A stretch of 64,000 nt of DNA from Dyella sp. C11 (GCF_003121485.1 NZ_QAVX01000002.1:214454-278453), one strand, 5' to 3'. Positions 46,970 to 57,361 are shown, counted from the first letter of the stretch. Numbers and translations are program-made. Notes: generated by a model not told the origin, from the letters alone.

Positions 46970-47156
46970 GGCCGGTCTCCGGGCTCGCGGGCGAAGACGC
47001 TGACGTCTTCCGGTCCGACGCCTTCCCGTGCGCTTGGCACAGTGGCTATATGTCGTTCCGTCGATCCCCTCTGGATCGCGCTCGCCTACCGTTGCGGGGG
47101 CAGCTCCGGACTTGGCACTGATGCACCTCACCGGATTCCCGTTTCAACCTCCAGCC
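46970..47156 (-). promoter_or_regulatory. Cobalamin riboswitch upstream of btuB
   Basis: Read on the minus strand, the 187-base leader shows conserved cobalamin-aptamer blocks in order. These are GGCTGG (P1 5'), GAAACGGGAATCCGGTGAGG, the B12 box GCTGCCCCCGCAACGGTA, GCCACTGTGCC, GGGAAGGC and the closing GAGCCCGGAGACCGGCC, which pairs back to P1. The btuB start lies 127 bases beyond the aptamer. It likely senses adenosylcobalamin and controls btuB and perhaps the downstream cluster. Confidence 0.93.
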
Positions 47157-47461
47157 GACTGGCTGGGGGTCACCTCAGGCGGGGCGAATGGTAGCAGAGA
47201 GGGGGCGTGGGGCGATTTGGGGTCTGGGGGCACGCGATGCGATGTGCAGCGAAGCTGCACGAGCCGTCAGGCCGGCTCTTGACCTTGGGCCCCCTGTGCG
47301 GCGGTGAGGGGTGGACGATCAGGCCCGCAGGGGGATCGGCACGGATGCCGATCCCTTTTCGCCCGGGCAGGATGCCCGGTCGAAAAGCCCGGCCGCCCCT
47401 CACGGACTGGCTGGGCTGCAAGCCCAGACAGCGCCAAGTGGGGGTGCCTTTTCTTTTGGTT

Positions 47462-47489
47462 ACTTTTCTTTGGGTATGCAAAGAAAAGT
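47462..47489. repeat. Palindrome ACTTTTCTTTG...CAAAGAAAAGT
   Basis: An 11-bp perfect inverted repeat (47462-47472 with 47479-47489) with loop GGTATG. It sits in a stretch recalling repeats scattered through Xanthomonadales and Burkholderiales intergenic regions (from memory, not searched). Confidence 0.65.
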
Positions 47490-47742
47490 GACCCGGCCTC
47501 CGGCAGGAGGTCGGAAGCCCGCGGCAGGCGAGCCAGGTCGCGTAGGGATCGCAAAAGAGCCGAAGAGCAAAGTCACTGGATGACCGGCCCTTCGGCCGTT
47601 GAAAAGCGCCTCCCGCCTTCGCGGGAATGACGGTGAGGAATAGAGACCCCATCGCGAGGATGACGGTGAGGGATTGGACATCAGGGCCAGGATGACAGCG
47701 CGGGATAGAAACGCTCCCGCGAGCACCCACCCCTCACCCCAA

Positions 47743-47765
47743 CCCTCTCCCCGGAGGGGAGAGGG
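47743..47765. repeat. Palindrome CCCTCTCCCC-GGA-GGGGAGAGGG
   Basis: A 10-bp perfect stem with a three-base loop, preceded by CACCCCTCACCCCAA. It resembles a short palindromic repeat common in GC-rich proteobacterial intergenic DNA. Confidence 0.65.
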
Positions 47766-47883
47766 AGCCAAGCGCTCGCCCACGACGAAATCAGCCACAG
47801 CAAAAACTCGACCGTCGCCCAAAGAAAACGCCCGCCCCATTTCCACAGGACGAGCGCTTCTCCAAAACAGTGACAACGAAGCT

Positions 47884-50466
47884 TTACTGCGTGCGGAAGG
47901 CCAAATGCCCCTGCTCCGCCTCCACCACAATGGTGGCGCCCGCCTGGAACTTCCCTTCCAGTATCTCCCTCGCCAACGGATTCTCCAGTTGCTGCTGGAT
48001 CGCCCGCTTCAACGGTCGCGCGCCGTACACCGGGTCGAAGCCCACGTTGCCCAGCAAATCGAGCGCCTTGTCACTGATCTCCATGCGCAGCTGCCGTTCG
48101 GCGAGGCGTTTCTCCAGGTAAGTCAGCTGGATCAAGGCGATCTTGCGGATCTGCTTCTTCTCCAGCGGGCGGAACACCACCAGCTCATCGAGTCGGTTGA
48201 TGAACTCGGGGCGGAAGTGAGCCTGCACCACGCCCAGCACCGCCGCCTTCATCTGCACGTAGTCGGCTTCGCTGTCGCCCGAGTGCTCCTGGATCATCTG
48301 CGAACCCAGGTTGGAGGTCATCACGATGACGGTGTTGCGGAAATCCACCGTGCGACCCTGGCCATCGGTAAGGCGACCGTCGTCCAGTACCTGAAGCAGG
48401 ATGTTGAACACATCCGGATGCGCCTTCTCCACTTCGTCCAGCAGGATCACGCTGTACGGACGGCGACGCACCGCTTCGGTGAGGTAACCGCCTTCTTCGT
48501 ATCCCACGTAGCCCGGAGGCGCGCCGATGAGCCGGCTCACGGAGTGCTTCTCCATGAACTCGCTCATGTCGATGCGCACCATCGCATCCTGCGTGTCGAA
48601 CATGAATTCGGCGAGCGCCTTGCACAGCTCGGTCTTGCCCACGCCGGTGGGGCCAAGGAACAGGAACGAGCCATACGGACGATTGGGATCGGAAAGGCCG
48701 GCGCGGGCGCGACGAATGGCGTCGGACACGGCACGCACGGCCTCGTCCTGGCCGACCACGCGCTTGTGCAGGGCATCTTCCATGTGCAGCAGCTTTTCGC
48801 GCTCGCCTTCCAGCATCTTGTTGACGGGAATACCCGTCCAGCGCGAGACGACCTCGGCGATTTCCTCCTCGGTCACGCGGTCCTGCACCAGCTTGAAATC
48901 CTGTTTTTCGGCGGCCTGCGCGGCTTCGAGCTGCTTTTCCAGTTCCGGCAGCTTGCCGTACTGGATCTCGCTCATCTTGGCGTAGTCCTGGCGACGCTGG
49001 GCGGCTTCCAGCTCAAGGCGAGCCGCCTCGATCTGCTCCTTCACCTTGGTCGCCCCTTGCAACGCGGCCTTTTCGGACTTCCAGATCTCGTTGAGGTCGG
49101 AGAACTCGCGCTCCAGCTTCTCAATGTCCGATTCCAGGTCGGCGAGGCGCTTCTTGGATGCGTCGTCGGTTTCCTTCTTCAGCATCTCGCGCTGGATCTT
49201 CAGCTGGATCAGGCGACGCTCCAGGCGGTCGAGTTCTTCCGGCTTGGAATCGATTTCCATGCGGATGCGCGACGCCGCCTCGTCCATCAGGTCGATGGCC
49301 TTGTCAGGCAGCTGGCGATCCGGAATGTAGCGATTGGACAACGTGGCCGCGGCGACGATGGCCGGGTCGGTGATTTCCACGCCGTGGTGCACCGCGTAGC
49401 GCTCCTTCAGTCCACGCAGGATCGCGATGGTGTCTTCCACGCTCGGCTCGCCGACATAGACCTTCTGGAAGCGTCGCTCCAGCGCGGCATCCTTCTCGAT
49501 GTACTTGCGGTATTCGTCCAGCGTGGTGGCGCCGATGCAATGCAGTTCGCCGCGCGCCAGCGCAGGCTTGAGCATGTTGCCGGCGTCCATGGCGCCATCG
49601 GCCTTGCCGGCGCCCACCATGGTGTGCAGTTCGTCGATGAACAGGATGATCTGGCCTTCGTTCTTGGCCAGGTCGTTGAGGACCGCCTTCAGGCGCTCTT
49701 CGAATTCACCACGGAACTTGGCGCCTGCAATCAGCGCGCCCATGTCGAGCGCGAGCACGCGACGGTCACGCAGGCCTTCGGGCACTTCGCCCTTCACGAT
49801 GCGCTGCGCCAGGCCTTCGACAATGGCCGTCTTGCCCACGCCGGGTTCACCGATCAGCACCGGGTTGTTCTTGGTGCGACGCTGCAGCACCTGGATGGTG
49901 CGGCGGATTTCCTCGTCGCGGCCGATCACCGGATCGAGCTTGCCCGACTCGGCCCGGGCCGTAAGATCGATGCAATATTTCTCCAGCGCCTGCCGCTGGT
50001 CTTCAGCGTTCTCGCTTTGCACCTTTTCGCCGCCGCGCAGCTTCTCGATCGCGGCTTCCACGTTGGCCTTGGTGGCACCGGCGGCCTTCAGCGCCGCTCC
50101 CAGTTCGCCCCGCTCTTCCACTGCGGCCAGCACGAACAGTTCGCTGGCAATGAACTGGTCGCCGCGCTGCTGCGCCAGCTTGTCGGTGAGGTTGAGCAGG
50201 CGCGTCAGTTCGTTGCCGACGTGCACGTTACCTTCCTGCCCGCTGACGCGCGGCAGGCGCTCGACCATTTCATTCACGCGCTGGCGCAGCGTGGGCACGT
50301 TGACCTGTGCCTGCGTCAGCAACGGCGCCGTCGAGCCGCCCTGCAGGTCGAGCAGCGCGGCCATGACGTGCACGGGTTCGAGCATGTTGTTGTCGCGACC
50401 AACGGCCAGCGACTGTGCGTCGGCCAATGCCTGCTGAAAACGCGACGTGAGTTTGTCCATTCGCAT
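47884..50466 (-). CDS. clpB: Disaggregase chaperone ClpB
   Basis: ClpB here is 860 residues, a two-ring AAA+ chaperone that works with DnaK to solubilise aggregates. The N-terminal Clp_N repeats begin [18 protein letters not shown]. Walker A1 GEPGVGKT has Lys212 and Walker A2 GPTGVGKT has Lys611. The ClpB-specific coiled-coil middle domain (about 410-530) separates the rings. ATG 50466 has GAGGGG eight bases upstream; the second ATG two codons later is possible. A sigma-32-like promoter lies 55 bases upstream. Confidence 0.97.
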   Translation of the reverse strand: MRMDKLTSRFQQALADAQSLAVGRDNNMLEPVHVMAALLDLQGGSTAPLLTQAQVNVPTLRQRVNEMVERLPRVSGQEGNVHVGNELTRLLNLTDKLAQQRGDQFIASELFVLAAVEERGELGAALKAAGATKANVEAAIEKLRGGEKVQSENAEDQRQALEKYCIDLTARAESGKLDPVIGRDEEIRRTIQVLQRRTKNNPVLIGEPGVGKTAIVEGLAQRIVKGEVPEGLRDRRVLALDMGALIAGAKFRGEFEERLKAVLNDLAKNEGQIILFIDELHTMVGAGKADGAMDAGNMLKPALARGELHCIGATTLDEYRKYIEKDAALERRFQKVYVGEPSVEDTIAILRGLKERYAVHHGVEITDPAIVAAATLSNRYIPDRQLPDKAIDLMDEAASRIRMEIDSKPEELDRLERRLIQLKIQREMLKKETDDASKKRLADLESDIEKLEREFSDLNEIWKSEKAALQGATKVKEQIEAARLELEAAQRRQDYAKMSEIQYGKLPELEKQLEAAQAAEKQDFKLVQDRVTEEEIAEVVSRWTGIPVNKMLEGEREKLLHMEDALHKRVVGQDEAVRAVSDAIRRARAGLSDPNRPYGSFLFLGPTGVGKTELCKALAEFMFDTQDAMVRIDMSEFMEKHSVSRLIGAPPGYVGYEEGGYLTEAVRRRPYSVILLDEVEKAHPDVFNILLQVLDDGRLTDGQGRTVDFRNTVIVMTSNLGSQMIQEHSGDSEADYVQMKAAVLGVVQAHFRPEFINRLDELVVFRPLEKKQIRKIALIQLTYLEKRLAERQLRMEISDKALDLLGNVGFDPVYGARPLKRAIQQQLENPLAREILEGKFQAGATIVVEAEQGHLAFRTQ

Positions 50467-50520
50467 TGGGTTGTCCCCTCGATCAATAGGATCTGGCGGC
50501 CCCGCCGCCACTGGCACCAG

Positions 50521-50549
50521 AGATGCGGATCGCACGCGCGTGATTCAAC
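50521..50549 (-). promoter_or_regulatory. Putative heat-shock (sigma-32) promoter of clpB
   Basis: On the minus strand GTTGAAT, 14 bases, CCGCATCT. The consensus is CTTGAAA-N11-16-CCCCATNT, so the -10 matches at all but one fixed position and the -35 at five of seven. Placement before a classical heat-shock gene supports it. Confidence 0.7.
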
Positions 50550-50667
50550 CCGCGTCAACGTAAGGTGTATGTCTTTTTCTTCAGTTCGTGTTTGGCCACC
50601 CATAGGTCGCCTTCACATTCGCCTTGATAGTCTGCGCCACGTGCTATCCCCCGTGCCCCAAGCTGCC

Positions 50668-51477
50668 ATGCCCGCCCAACTGCCCCTGCCGGCGCCGCCT
50701 TTGCCTGGCGTGGATGATCGTTGGGCGCTGTTCCTCGATGTCGACGGAACGCTGCTCGATTTTGCCGACCACCCTGATCAAGTTTGCGTGGACTCCCGTC
50801 TGCGCGAATTGATGGAAGACCTCTACGGCGCGCTCGATGGCGCGCTCGCCCTGGTGAGCGGCCGCGGCCTGGACGATCTCGACGATCTGTTCGGCCATCC
50901 GCCGTGGGCCATGGCCGGATTGCATGGACTGGAATTGCGAGGCATGGACGGCCGCTACCGTGGCGTGCACATCGGCGCGAGCCGCCAGACGCTGGTGCGC
51001 AACATCGCCGGTTCGGTGGCGGCCGAACTTCCCGGAGTCATGCTCGAAGACAAGGGCATGGCCGTCGCCCTGCATTGCCGCACTTCGCCGCAGATGTTCG
51101 ACCGCCTGCGCCAGCGTGTGCAGGACGTGCTGCCGTCGCTGGCCGGCTACGAGATGCAACCGGGCAACCTGGTGATCGAACTGAAGCCCGAAGGCATGGA
51201 CAAGGGATCGGCCGTGGCCACGCTGATGTCCGCCTGGCCATTCCAGGGACGTCAGCCCGTTTACGTGGGCGACGACCTCACCGACGAACATGGTTTCGCC
51301 ACCGCCAACCTCCAGGGCGGTTTGAGCGTGCGCGTGGGTTCCCGCGAACCGAGCGTCGCCCGCTATTCGCTGCCGGAGCCCGCCGCCGCGCGAGCCTGGC
51401 TGTTCCGCGTGCTGCACGCGCTCAAGCATGGAGCCCTTTCACATGCCCACTCCTCAGCCTCAGGAGGAAACCACTGA
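50668..51477 (+). CDS. otsB: Trehalose-6-phosphate phosphatase OtsB
   Basis: OtsB here is a HAD-family phosphatase of about 269 residues. LFLDVDGTLLDF gives nucleophile Asp24 and Asp26. ALVSGRGLDDL, ELKPEGMDKGSAV (conserved Lys) and YVGDDLTDEHGF complete the motifs. It dephosphorylates trehalose-6-phosphate. In-frame GTG codons at 50641 and 50653 are alternative starts; none has a clear ribosome-binding site. Its end overlaps the GH15 gene by 35-50 bases. Confidence 0.93.
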   Translation: MPAQLPLPAPPLPGVDDRWALFLDVDGTLLDFADHPDQVCVDSRLRELMEDLYGALDGALALVSGRGLDDLDDLFGHPPWAMAGLHGLELRGMDGRYRGVHIGASRQTLVRNIAGSVAAELPGVMLEDKGMAVALHCRTSPQMFDRLRQRVQDVLPSLAGYEMQPGNLVIELKPEGMDKGSAVATLMSAWPFQGRQPVYVGDDLTDEHGFATANLQGGLSVRVGSREPSVARYSLPEPAAARAWLFRVLHALKHGALSHAHSSASGGNH

Positions 51478-53269
51478 ATCCAGCAACACCCGTTCCAGCC
51501 TGGAACTGGGTGTCATCGGCAACGGCAGTGTTGCCGCACTGATCGACGGACGCGGACGCATCGTCTGGTGCTGCCTGCCGCGTTTCGATGGCGATGCGAC
51601 GTTCTGCTCGCTGTTGTCGCCACAGTGTGAAGGTGGCGACTGGGCCATCGAGCTGGAAGACCTGGAACGTACCGAACAGCACTACATGCCGAACACGGCC
51701 GTGCTGGTGACACGCCTGTACGATCGCCATGGCTCAGGCCTGGAAATTGTCGACTACATGCCGCGTTTCCGTGCGCGCGGACGCTTCTACCACCCCGTAT
51801 TGCTGGCACGGCGCGTGCGGCCCATCGGTGGCTCACCGCGCATTCGCGTACTGCTCCGACCGCTCTGCAAATACGGCAGCGAGGTGCCGCAGACCACGTC
51901 GGGAAGCAATCACATCCGCTTTCTGCTCGATGGCGTGGTGCAACGCCTGACCAGCGACGTGGCGTCCATCATGATCGAGCGGGGGCTGCCGTTCTTTCTC
52001 GAAAAGCCCGCGCATTTCGTGTTCGGTCCGGACGAAACGCTTACCGACAATCCCGCCGATTTCATCCATCACACGCTGGAAAGCACGCTGGCCTACTGGC
52101 GCGAATGGGTACGCAATTTGTACGTGCCTTACGAATGGCAGGAACCGGTGATCCGCTCCGCCATCACGTTGAAGCTGTGCCAGTACGAAGCGACGGGCGC
52201 CATCGTCGCCGCGCTCACCACGTCCATACCCGAATCCGCCGATTCCGGGCGCAACTGGGATTACCGCTACTGCTGGCTCCGCGACGCCGCCTTCACCGTG
52301 CGCGCACTCAACCGTCTCGGCGCCACCCGGAGCATGGAGGAGTACATCCGCTACGTCTTCAACCTGGTCGCCTCCGACGGCGACCGCGAGATCGGACCCG
52401 TGTTTGGCATCACCTTCGAACATCAGCTGCCCGAAACACAGGTGGAAAGCCTTGCCGGCTATCGCGGCATGGGGCCGGTGCGCGTAGGCAACGATGCGTG
52501 GCGACAACGGCAGAACGATGTGTACGGATCGGTGGTGCTCGCCTCTGCACAGATTTTCTTCGATAGACGCCTGGAACATCCCGGCGACGAACTCACCTTC
52601 CGCCGGCTCGAACGCATGGGTGAAATCGCGCTGCGCGTGGCGGAGACGCCCGATGCGGGTTTATGGGAATACCGCGGCCGTGCCGCCGTGCATACCTATT
52701 CCGCCGCCATGTGCTGGGCGGCATGTGATCGACTGGCGCACATTGCCACGGAACTGGGCCTGGACGAACGTGCACGCTACTGGCACGACGAGGCCGTGGC
52801 GCTGCACGCACGCATCGAAGTGCACGCATGGAATGAAAAACTCGGCACGTTCGTTGACGCCTACGATGGCGAACACCTGGACGCCAGCCTGTTGCTGCTG
52901 GCCGACATCGGTTTCGTGGACGCCATGGACCCGCGCTTCATCGCCACGGTGGATGCCATTGGCACGGCGTTGGGACGCGGCGACTATCTGTTCCGTTACA
53001 TCGCGCCCGACGACTTCGGCGCACCGGAAACCAGCTTCAACATCTGCACGTTCTGGTACATCGAGGCGCTCGCCGCCACGGGTCGCAAGGAGCGTGCGCG
53101 CCTGATGTTCGAAAACATGCTGTCGCAGAGAAACCCGCTGGGCCTGCTGTCGGAAGACATCGCGCCGGTCAATGGCGAGCACTGGGGCAATTTTCCGCAG
53201 ACCTACTCGATGGTGGGTTTGATCCAGGCTGCCATGCGGCTGTCGCGACGATGGGAGGACGCAATGTGA
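51443..53269 (+). CDS. Glycoside hydrolase family 15 protein (glucoamylase/trehalase-like)
   Basis: This cytoplasmic protein of about 608 residues has no signal peptide. The N-terminal beta domain begins LELGVIGNGSVAALIDGRGRIVWCCLPRFDG, typical of bacterial GH15. The (alpha/alpha)6 barrel carries RNWDYRYCWLRDAAFTVRAL, RGMGPVRVGNDA and ETSFNICTFWYIEALAATGR. Some bacterial GH15 members act as trehalases, others on alpha-glucans; the activity cannot be decided here. Flanked by otsB and otsA, with overlaps at both ends. ATG 51443 has GGAG upstream; ATG 51428 is the alternative. Confidence 0.9.
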   Translation: MPTPQPQEETTESSNTRSSLELGVIGNGSVAALIDGRGRIVWCCLPRFDGDATFCSLLSPQCEGGDWAIELEDLERTEQHYMPNTAVLVTRLYDRHGSGLEIVDYMPRFRARGRFYHPVLLARRVRPIGGSPRIRVLLRPLCKYGSEVPQTTSGSNHIRFLLDGVVQRLTSDVASIMIERGLPFFLEKPAHFVFGPDETLTDNPADFIHHTLESTLAYWREWVRNLYVPYEWQEPVIRSAITLKLCQYEATGAIVAALTTSIPESADSGRNWDYRYCWLRDAAFTVRALNRLGATRSMEEYIRYVFNLVASDGDREIGPVFGITFEHQLPETQVESLAGYRGMGPVRVGNDAWRQRQNDVYGSVVLASAQIFFDRRLEHPGDELTFRRLERMGEIALRVAETPDAGLWEYRGRAAVHTYSAAMCWAACDRLAHIATELGLDERARYWHDEAVALHARIEVHAWNEKLGTFVDAYDGEHLDASLLLLADIGFVDAMDPRFIATVDAIGTALGRGDYLFRYIAPDDFGAPETSFNICTFWYIEALAATGRKERARLMFENMLSQRNPLGLLSEDIAPVNGEHWGNFPQTYSMVGLIQAAMRLSRRWEDAM

Positions 53270-54657
53270 TGATGGTAGGACGCAAGAACGATCAGGGACG
53301 ATTGATCGTGGTTTCCAATCGTGTGGCTTTGCCCGACCAGACCGCCACCGGCGGCTTGGCCTCGGCCATGAGGGCCGCCCTGCAGGAACGCGGCGGCGTG
53401 TGGTTCGGCTGGAGCGGCAAAGTGGCGCGGCAGACGGCCGGCGAGGTGCACCGGCAGAAAGACGGACCGGTGGAATACGCGACGATTGATCTTTCCCGGA
53501 CCGACCATGACGACTTCTACGACGGTTTCGCCAATCGCACCTTATGGCCGTTGCTGCATTACCGGCCCGATCTGGTCGATTACGACCGCAAGCATCTGGC
53601 CGGCTACCTGCGCGTCAACAATCTTTTCGCCGAACAGCTGATGTCGCTGATCCAGCCGGACGACCTGGTGTGGATCAACGACTATCACCTGATCCCCCTG
53701 GCCGCCATGTTGCGCGAGCGCGGCCTGCGCAATCGCATGGGGTTCTTCCTCCATACGCCGCTGCCTGCGGCGAGCCTGCTGATTGCGCTGCCGCATCACC
53801 TGGAACTGCTGGAGACGCTGGCGAGCTACGACCTGGTGGGCCTGCATACGCCGCGTGATCGCCGCGCACTCGACGAATATTTCCTCTACGAAGTCGGTGC
53901 CACCATGCGTCGCGACGGGCGCATCCGCACTCCTGAGGGGCGTACGTTTCGCGCCGAAGTGTTCCCGATTGGCATCGACACGGCGCACGTGGCGGAAACA
54001 GCGAGCCATGCCGACGAGCAGGAGGAAGTGCACGCGCTGAAGGAAAGCCTGCAGGGGCGCGCGCTCATCATTGGCGTCGACCGGCTGGACTATTCCAAGG
54101 GCCTGCCCGAGCGTTTCCATGCCTACGACCGCTTGCTGCAGCGCTCGCCGCAACTGCACCGCAAGGTGAGCTTCCTGCAGATCGCCCCGCCGTCGCGTGG
54201 CGGCGTACCGGAATACCGGCAGATTCGTCGCGAGCTGGAACGTTTGGCTGGCCACATCAACGGCGTTTACGCAGCGCCGGATTGGGTGCCGGTTCGCTAC
54301 GTCAACAATTCCTACCCGCACAGCCTGCTCAGCGGCTTCTACCGGCGTGCACGCGTGGGACTGGTGACGCCATTGCGCGACGGCATGAACCTGGTTGCGA
54401 AGGAGTACGTGGCAAGCCAGGACCCGGAAGACCCCGGCGTGCTCGTGCTGTCCCGTTTTGCCGGTGCCGCGCAGGAGTTGCGCGACGCCTTGCTGGTCAA
54501 CCCGGCGGATACCGAAGAGCTGGCCGAGGCACTGGGCGTGGCGCTGGAAATGCCTCTGCACGAACGGCGCACGCGCTGGCGCCGCATGATGGATGTGCTG
54601 GAAAAGCAGGATGTCACGGCCTGGCGCAACGCCTTCCTGCGGAGATTGGCGGAATAA
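53269..54657 (+). CDS. otsA: Trehalose-6-phosphate synthase OtsA
   Basis: OtsA here is a GT20 glycosyltransferase of 462 residues, making trehalose-6-phosphate from UDP-glucose and glucose-6-phosphate. Signatures are [49 protein letters not shown] and [15 protein letters not shown]. The ATG at 53269 overlaps the GH15 stop (TGATG). GGGAGG lies ten bases upstream. With otsB it completes trehalose synthesis (osmotic and desiccation protection). Confidence 0.95.
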   Translation: MMVGRKNDQGRLIVVSNRVALPDQTATGGLASAMRAALQERGGVWFGWSGKVARQTAGEVHRQKDGPVEYATIDLSRTDHDDFYDGFANRTLWPLLHYRPDLVDYDRKHLAGYLRVNNLFAEQLMSLIQPDDLVWINDYHLIPLAAMLRERGLRNRMGFFLHTPLPAASLLIALPHHLELLETLASYDLVGLHTPRDRRALDEYFLYEVGATMRRDGRIRTPEGRTFRAEVFPIGIDTAHVAETASHADEQEEVHALKESLQGRALIIGVDRLDYSKGLPERFHAYDRLLQRSPQLHRKVSFLQIAPPSRGGVPEYRQIRRELERLAGHINGVYAAPDWVPVRYVNNSYPHSLLSGFYRRARVGLVTPLRDGMNLVAKEYVASQDPEDPGVLVLSRFAGAAQELRDALLVNPADTEELAEALGVALEMPLHERRTRWRRMMDVLEKQDVTAWRNAFLRRLAE

Positions 54658-54687
54658 GCGTGCCTTCGGTGTTACCCGCTGGAGGAT

Positions 54688-55440
54688 TCAGCCTTCCAGC
54701 CAGATCAGGCTGGCGAAACGCCCACTCTGCGCACCGTCGCGGCGATAGGAATAGAAACGGTCGTCGGTGCGCGTATCGAACCCGCCGCCATGCACGCTGG
54801 CCACGCCCGCTTTCTCCAGGCGACGGCGCGCGAGCCAGGCCAGGTCGCACAGCCAGTGTCCCGGTCGCGTGGCTTCGAAACCTTCCGCTGCATCCGCATC
54901 GAGCGCAATGAACGCATCACGCACTTCGGCGCCCACTTCGTAGCTCGCCTTGCCGATGCACGGCCCGAGCCACGCCATGACCTGCGAGGGGGGCACCTGC
55001 AACGAATGCACGGCAGCCTCCAGCACCCCGGCCTGCAGGCCGCGCCAGCCGGCGTGCGCGGCGGCGACGGCGCGACCGTCGGTGGTGCAGAACAGCGCGG
55101 GCAGGCAATCCGCGGTGAGGATGGCCAAGGGCTCGCCAGCGTGGCGAGTAACCGAGGCATCGGCACGCGGCTCCTCGGTGTCATCGAGTCGGTCCACGTC
55201 GACGACATCCACACCGTGGACCTGCTGCAGCCAATGCGGATCGCGATCCAGTACCAGCGCCGTACGGACGGCGGCGCGATTGGCGACCACGGCCGCCGGT
55301 TCATCACCGCAGCGGGCGCCCAGGTTGAAGCGGCCCCAGGGGCCGTCGGAAACACCGGGCCCCTCCCGGGTGGTCACCGCTGCCCGCACGTTGGCCGGGG
55401 CGGGCCAGCGCGGGACAACCCAGTTGCCACCCAGGCTCAC
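54688..55440 (-). CDS. pgeF: Purine nucleoside phosphorylase/laccase-domain protein PgeF (YfiH)
   Basis: This Cu-oxidase_4 (DUF152) fold protein of 250 residues has [19 protein letters not shown] and [11 protein letters not shown] with the metal-binding His/Cys residues. Relatives show peptidoglycan-editing and purine nucleoside phosphorylase activity. The start is GTG 55440, overlapping the rluD stop (GTGA). A TTG at 55446 is possible. Confidence 0.92.
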   Translation of the reverse strand: MSLGGNWVVPRWPAPANVRAAVTTREGPGVSDGPWGRFNLGARCGDEPAAVVANRAAVRTALVLDRDPHWLQQVHGVDVVDVDRLDDTEEPRADASVTRHAGEPLAILTADCLPALFCTTDGRAVAAAHAGWRGLQAGVLEAAVHSLQVPPSQVMAWLGPCIGKASYEVGAEVRDAFIALDADAAEGFEATRPGHWLCDLAWLARRRLEKAGVASVHGGGFDTRTDDRFYSYRRDGAQSGRFASLIWLEG

Positions 55441-56414
55441 CGCCAATCGTCCGGATCGGCCTGGGCGGCGTCGGCGCGCAGGGCGTCGATCAGGGCCTGC
55501 TGGTCGGCCGGGCGTTCCGCGCTGAAGGACAGCGGCTCATGCGTCACCGGGTGTTCGAAGGCCAGGCGCTCGGCATGCAGCGCCTGTCGGCGGAAGCCGC
55601 GCAAGGCCGCCACCAGCTCCGGCGAAGCGCCCTTGGGCAGCCGCAGGCCGCCGCCGTAAAGCGGATCGCCGATCAGCGGATGGTTGATATGGGCCATGTG
55701 CACGCGAATCTGGTGCGTGCGGCCGGTTTCCAGGCTGCACTGGATCAGGCTATGGGCGCGGAAGCGCTCGCGCAGGCGGTAATGGGTGACGGCACGCTTG
55801 CCGTCCTCCTCGTCACGGACGGCCTGGCGCAGGCGGTCACCCATGTGGCGGCCGATCGGCGCATCCACCGTGCCGCCAGCCACCAGGGTGCCCAGCACCA
55901 CGGCTTCGTACTGGCGCTCCACGTCGTGGCGCGAAAGCATGTCCACCAGCGCCGTATGGGCGGGCAGGCTCTTGGCGACCACCATCAGGCCCGAAGTGTC
56001 CTTGTCCAGGCGGTGCACGATGCCGCCGCGGGGCAGCTGAGCGAGCTTGGGGTCGTGGTGAAGCAAGGCGTTCAGCACGGTGCCGGCGCTATTTCCTGCG
56101 CCCGGATGCACCACCAGACCCGCCGGCTTGTTCAGCACCAGCACGTGGTCGTCCTCATGGACGATGTTGAGAGCGATGGCCTCCGGCTCCAGCTCCACTT
56201 CGGTCTCAAGTTCCGCTTCCAGCTGGACTTTTTCCCCGCCGCGCAGCAGCTGGCGAGGTGGCGCAACCACGCCATCCAGCGTCACCGCGCCGGCCTTGAT
56301 CCAGGCCGTGAGACGCGATCTGGAATAGTCCGGGAACATCTCGGCCAAGGCTTGGTCGAACCTCCGACCTGCCGCGGACAGGGGCACCGTGGCCTCGTGG
56401 CGGATCGTCGTCAT
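55437..56414 (-). CDS. rluD: 23S rRNA pseudouridine synthase RluD
   Basis: RluD here is 325 residues, with an N-terminal S4 domain ([23 protein letters not shown]) and an RsuA/RluA catalytic domain. Catalytic Asp137 is in [25 protein letters not shown] and [11 protein letters not shown] are typical. It modifies helix 69 of 23S rRNA. GGGGAA precedes the ATG. It is divergent from bamD, a common arrangement. Confidence 0.95.
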   Translation of the reverse strand: MTTIRHEATVPLSAAGRRFDQALAEMFPDYSRSRLTAWIKAGAVTLDGVVAPPRQLLRGGEKVQLEAELETEVELEPEAIALNIVHEDDHVLVLNKPAGLVVHPGAGNSAGTVLNALLHHDPKLAQLPRGGIVHRLDKDTSGLMVVAKSLPAHTALVDMLSRHDVERQYEAVVLGTLVAGGTVDAPIGRHMGDRLRQAVRDEEDGKRAVTHYRLRERFRAHSLIQCSLETGRTHQIRVHMAHINHPLIGDPLYGGGLRLPKGASPELVAALRGFRRQALHAERLAFEHPVTHEPLSFSAERPADQQALIDALRADAAQADPDDWR

Positions 56415-56483
56415 GGCCGATTCCCCGGGTACCCGGCGGTTTCGGCTATCATCCCTTTTCGCTCAAACATCTGAACCCTTCTC

Positions 56484-57326
56484 ATGCGCGTAACCAAGCT
56501 GCAGGCTTTCAAAGTCTTTGTCGTGCTCGCCATCGTCTTTTCGATGAGCGCATGCTCGATGTTCCACCACAAGAGGGACACCAACGATACGCTTCCGGTG
56601 GACAAGCTTTACGCCAAGGCGCATGACTCGATGGAGCACGCCGACTATTCGGCAGCCACCAAAGCGTACCAGCGACTGATCGCGCGTTTCCCGTCCGGCG
56701 AATACAACGAGCAGGCCCAGCTTGATTTGGCCTACTCGCAGTACAAGGACAACCAGCCGGACGACGCTTATTCCACGATCAACCGCTTCATCAAGACGTA
56801 CCCGACGCAGAAACATGTCGATTATGCCTATTACCTGCGCGGCCTGATCAATTTCGATCGCACCGGCGGCGCCATGGAGCGCCTGCTGCAGCGCGGCGAC
56901 GCGGCCCAGACGCGCCGCGACCAGGGCTTCAACCTGAAGTCGTTCGACGACTTCTCGGAGCTGTCGCGCCGCTTCCCGGACAGTGCCTACACCGCCGACG
57001 CGCGCCAGCGCATGATCTACCTGCGCAACGTGCTGGCGCAGTTCGAGATCAACGTGGCCGAGTACTACCTGCGCAACAAGGCCTACGTGGCCGCTGCCGA
57101 CCGCTCGCAGTACGTCATCGAGCATTATCAGCAGGCACCGCAGACCGGCGACGCGCTGGCCATCCTCACCCGCAGCTACCTGGGCATGGACCAGAAGAAC
57201 CTCGCCGACCAGACGCGCCAGGTGCTGGCCCTGAACTACCCGGATCACCCGTACCTGAAGGATCCGAAGTGGCCGCATCCGCCGTCGACGATCCGCAAGA
57301 TGATCCCGTTCTCGGGCCATCACTAA
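56484..57326 (+). CDS. bamD: Outer-membrane assembly lipoprotein BamD
   Basis: BamD has 280 residues. The lipobox SMSAC gives lipidated Cys24. Five tetratricopeptide-like repeats follow (PVDKLYAKAHDSM, YSAATKAYQRLIARFPSGEY, AQLDLAYSQYKDNQ, AYYLRGLINFDR, AVAAADRSQYVIEHY region). It is an essential partner of BamA in beta-barrel insertion. It is followed by a bidirectional terminator shared with nadE. Confidence 0.96.
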   Translation: MRVTKLQAFKVFVVLAIVFSMSACSMFHHKRDTNDTLPVDKLYAKAHDSMEHADYSAATKAYQRLIARFPSGEYNEQAQLDLAYSQYKDNQPDDAYSTINRFIKTYPTQKHVDYAYYLRGLINFDRTGGAMERLLQRGDAAQTRRDQGFNLKSFDDFSELSRRFPDSAYTADARQRMIYLRNVLAQFEINVAEYYLRNKAYVAAADRSQYVIEHYQQAPQTGDALAILTRSYLGMDQKNLADQTRQVLALNYPDHPYLKDPKWPHPPSTIRKMIPFSGHH

Positions 57327-57361
57327 GACGGTGAGTCGGTCGCATGCGCGACCTGTAAAGG

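Larger units (their letters stand above)
46843..47883. other. Non-coding region: btuB leader and dispersed repeats
   Basis: These 1041 bases between btuB and clpB hold the riboswitch (46970-47156) and, from about 47190, no credible gene. The right part is a mosaic of palindromes and short repeats. Examples are ACTTTTCTTTG hairpins at 47462-47489, a TCCCGCCTTCGCGGGA palindrome near 47610, and the CCCTCTCCCC hairpin at 47743-47765. Short frames here (giving, for example, FLLVTFLWVCKEK) are repeat-derived. Confidence 0.7.

Noticed and set aside
45289-47121. 610-codon plus-strand frame over btuB and the riboswitch
   Set aside because: Antisense to btuB and crosses the conserved riboswitch; no ribosome-binding site or domains.
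47207-47630. Overlapping short frames between btuB and clpB
   Set aside because: They translate repeat sequence (the FLLVTF and LFFGYAKKS type), a known source of false gene calls.
47674-50667. Plus-strand open frame of about 1,000 codons joined in frame to otsB
   Set aside because: It is antisense to clpB along almost its whole length. The high GC content and clpB codon usage keep this frame free of stops. The HAD motifs of OtsB begin only after 50668.
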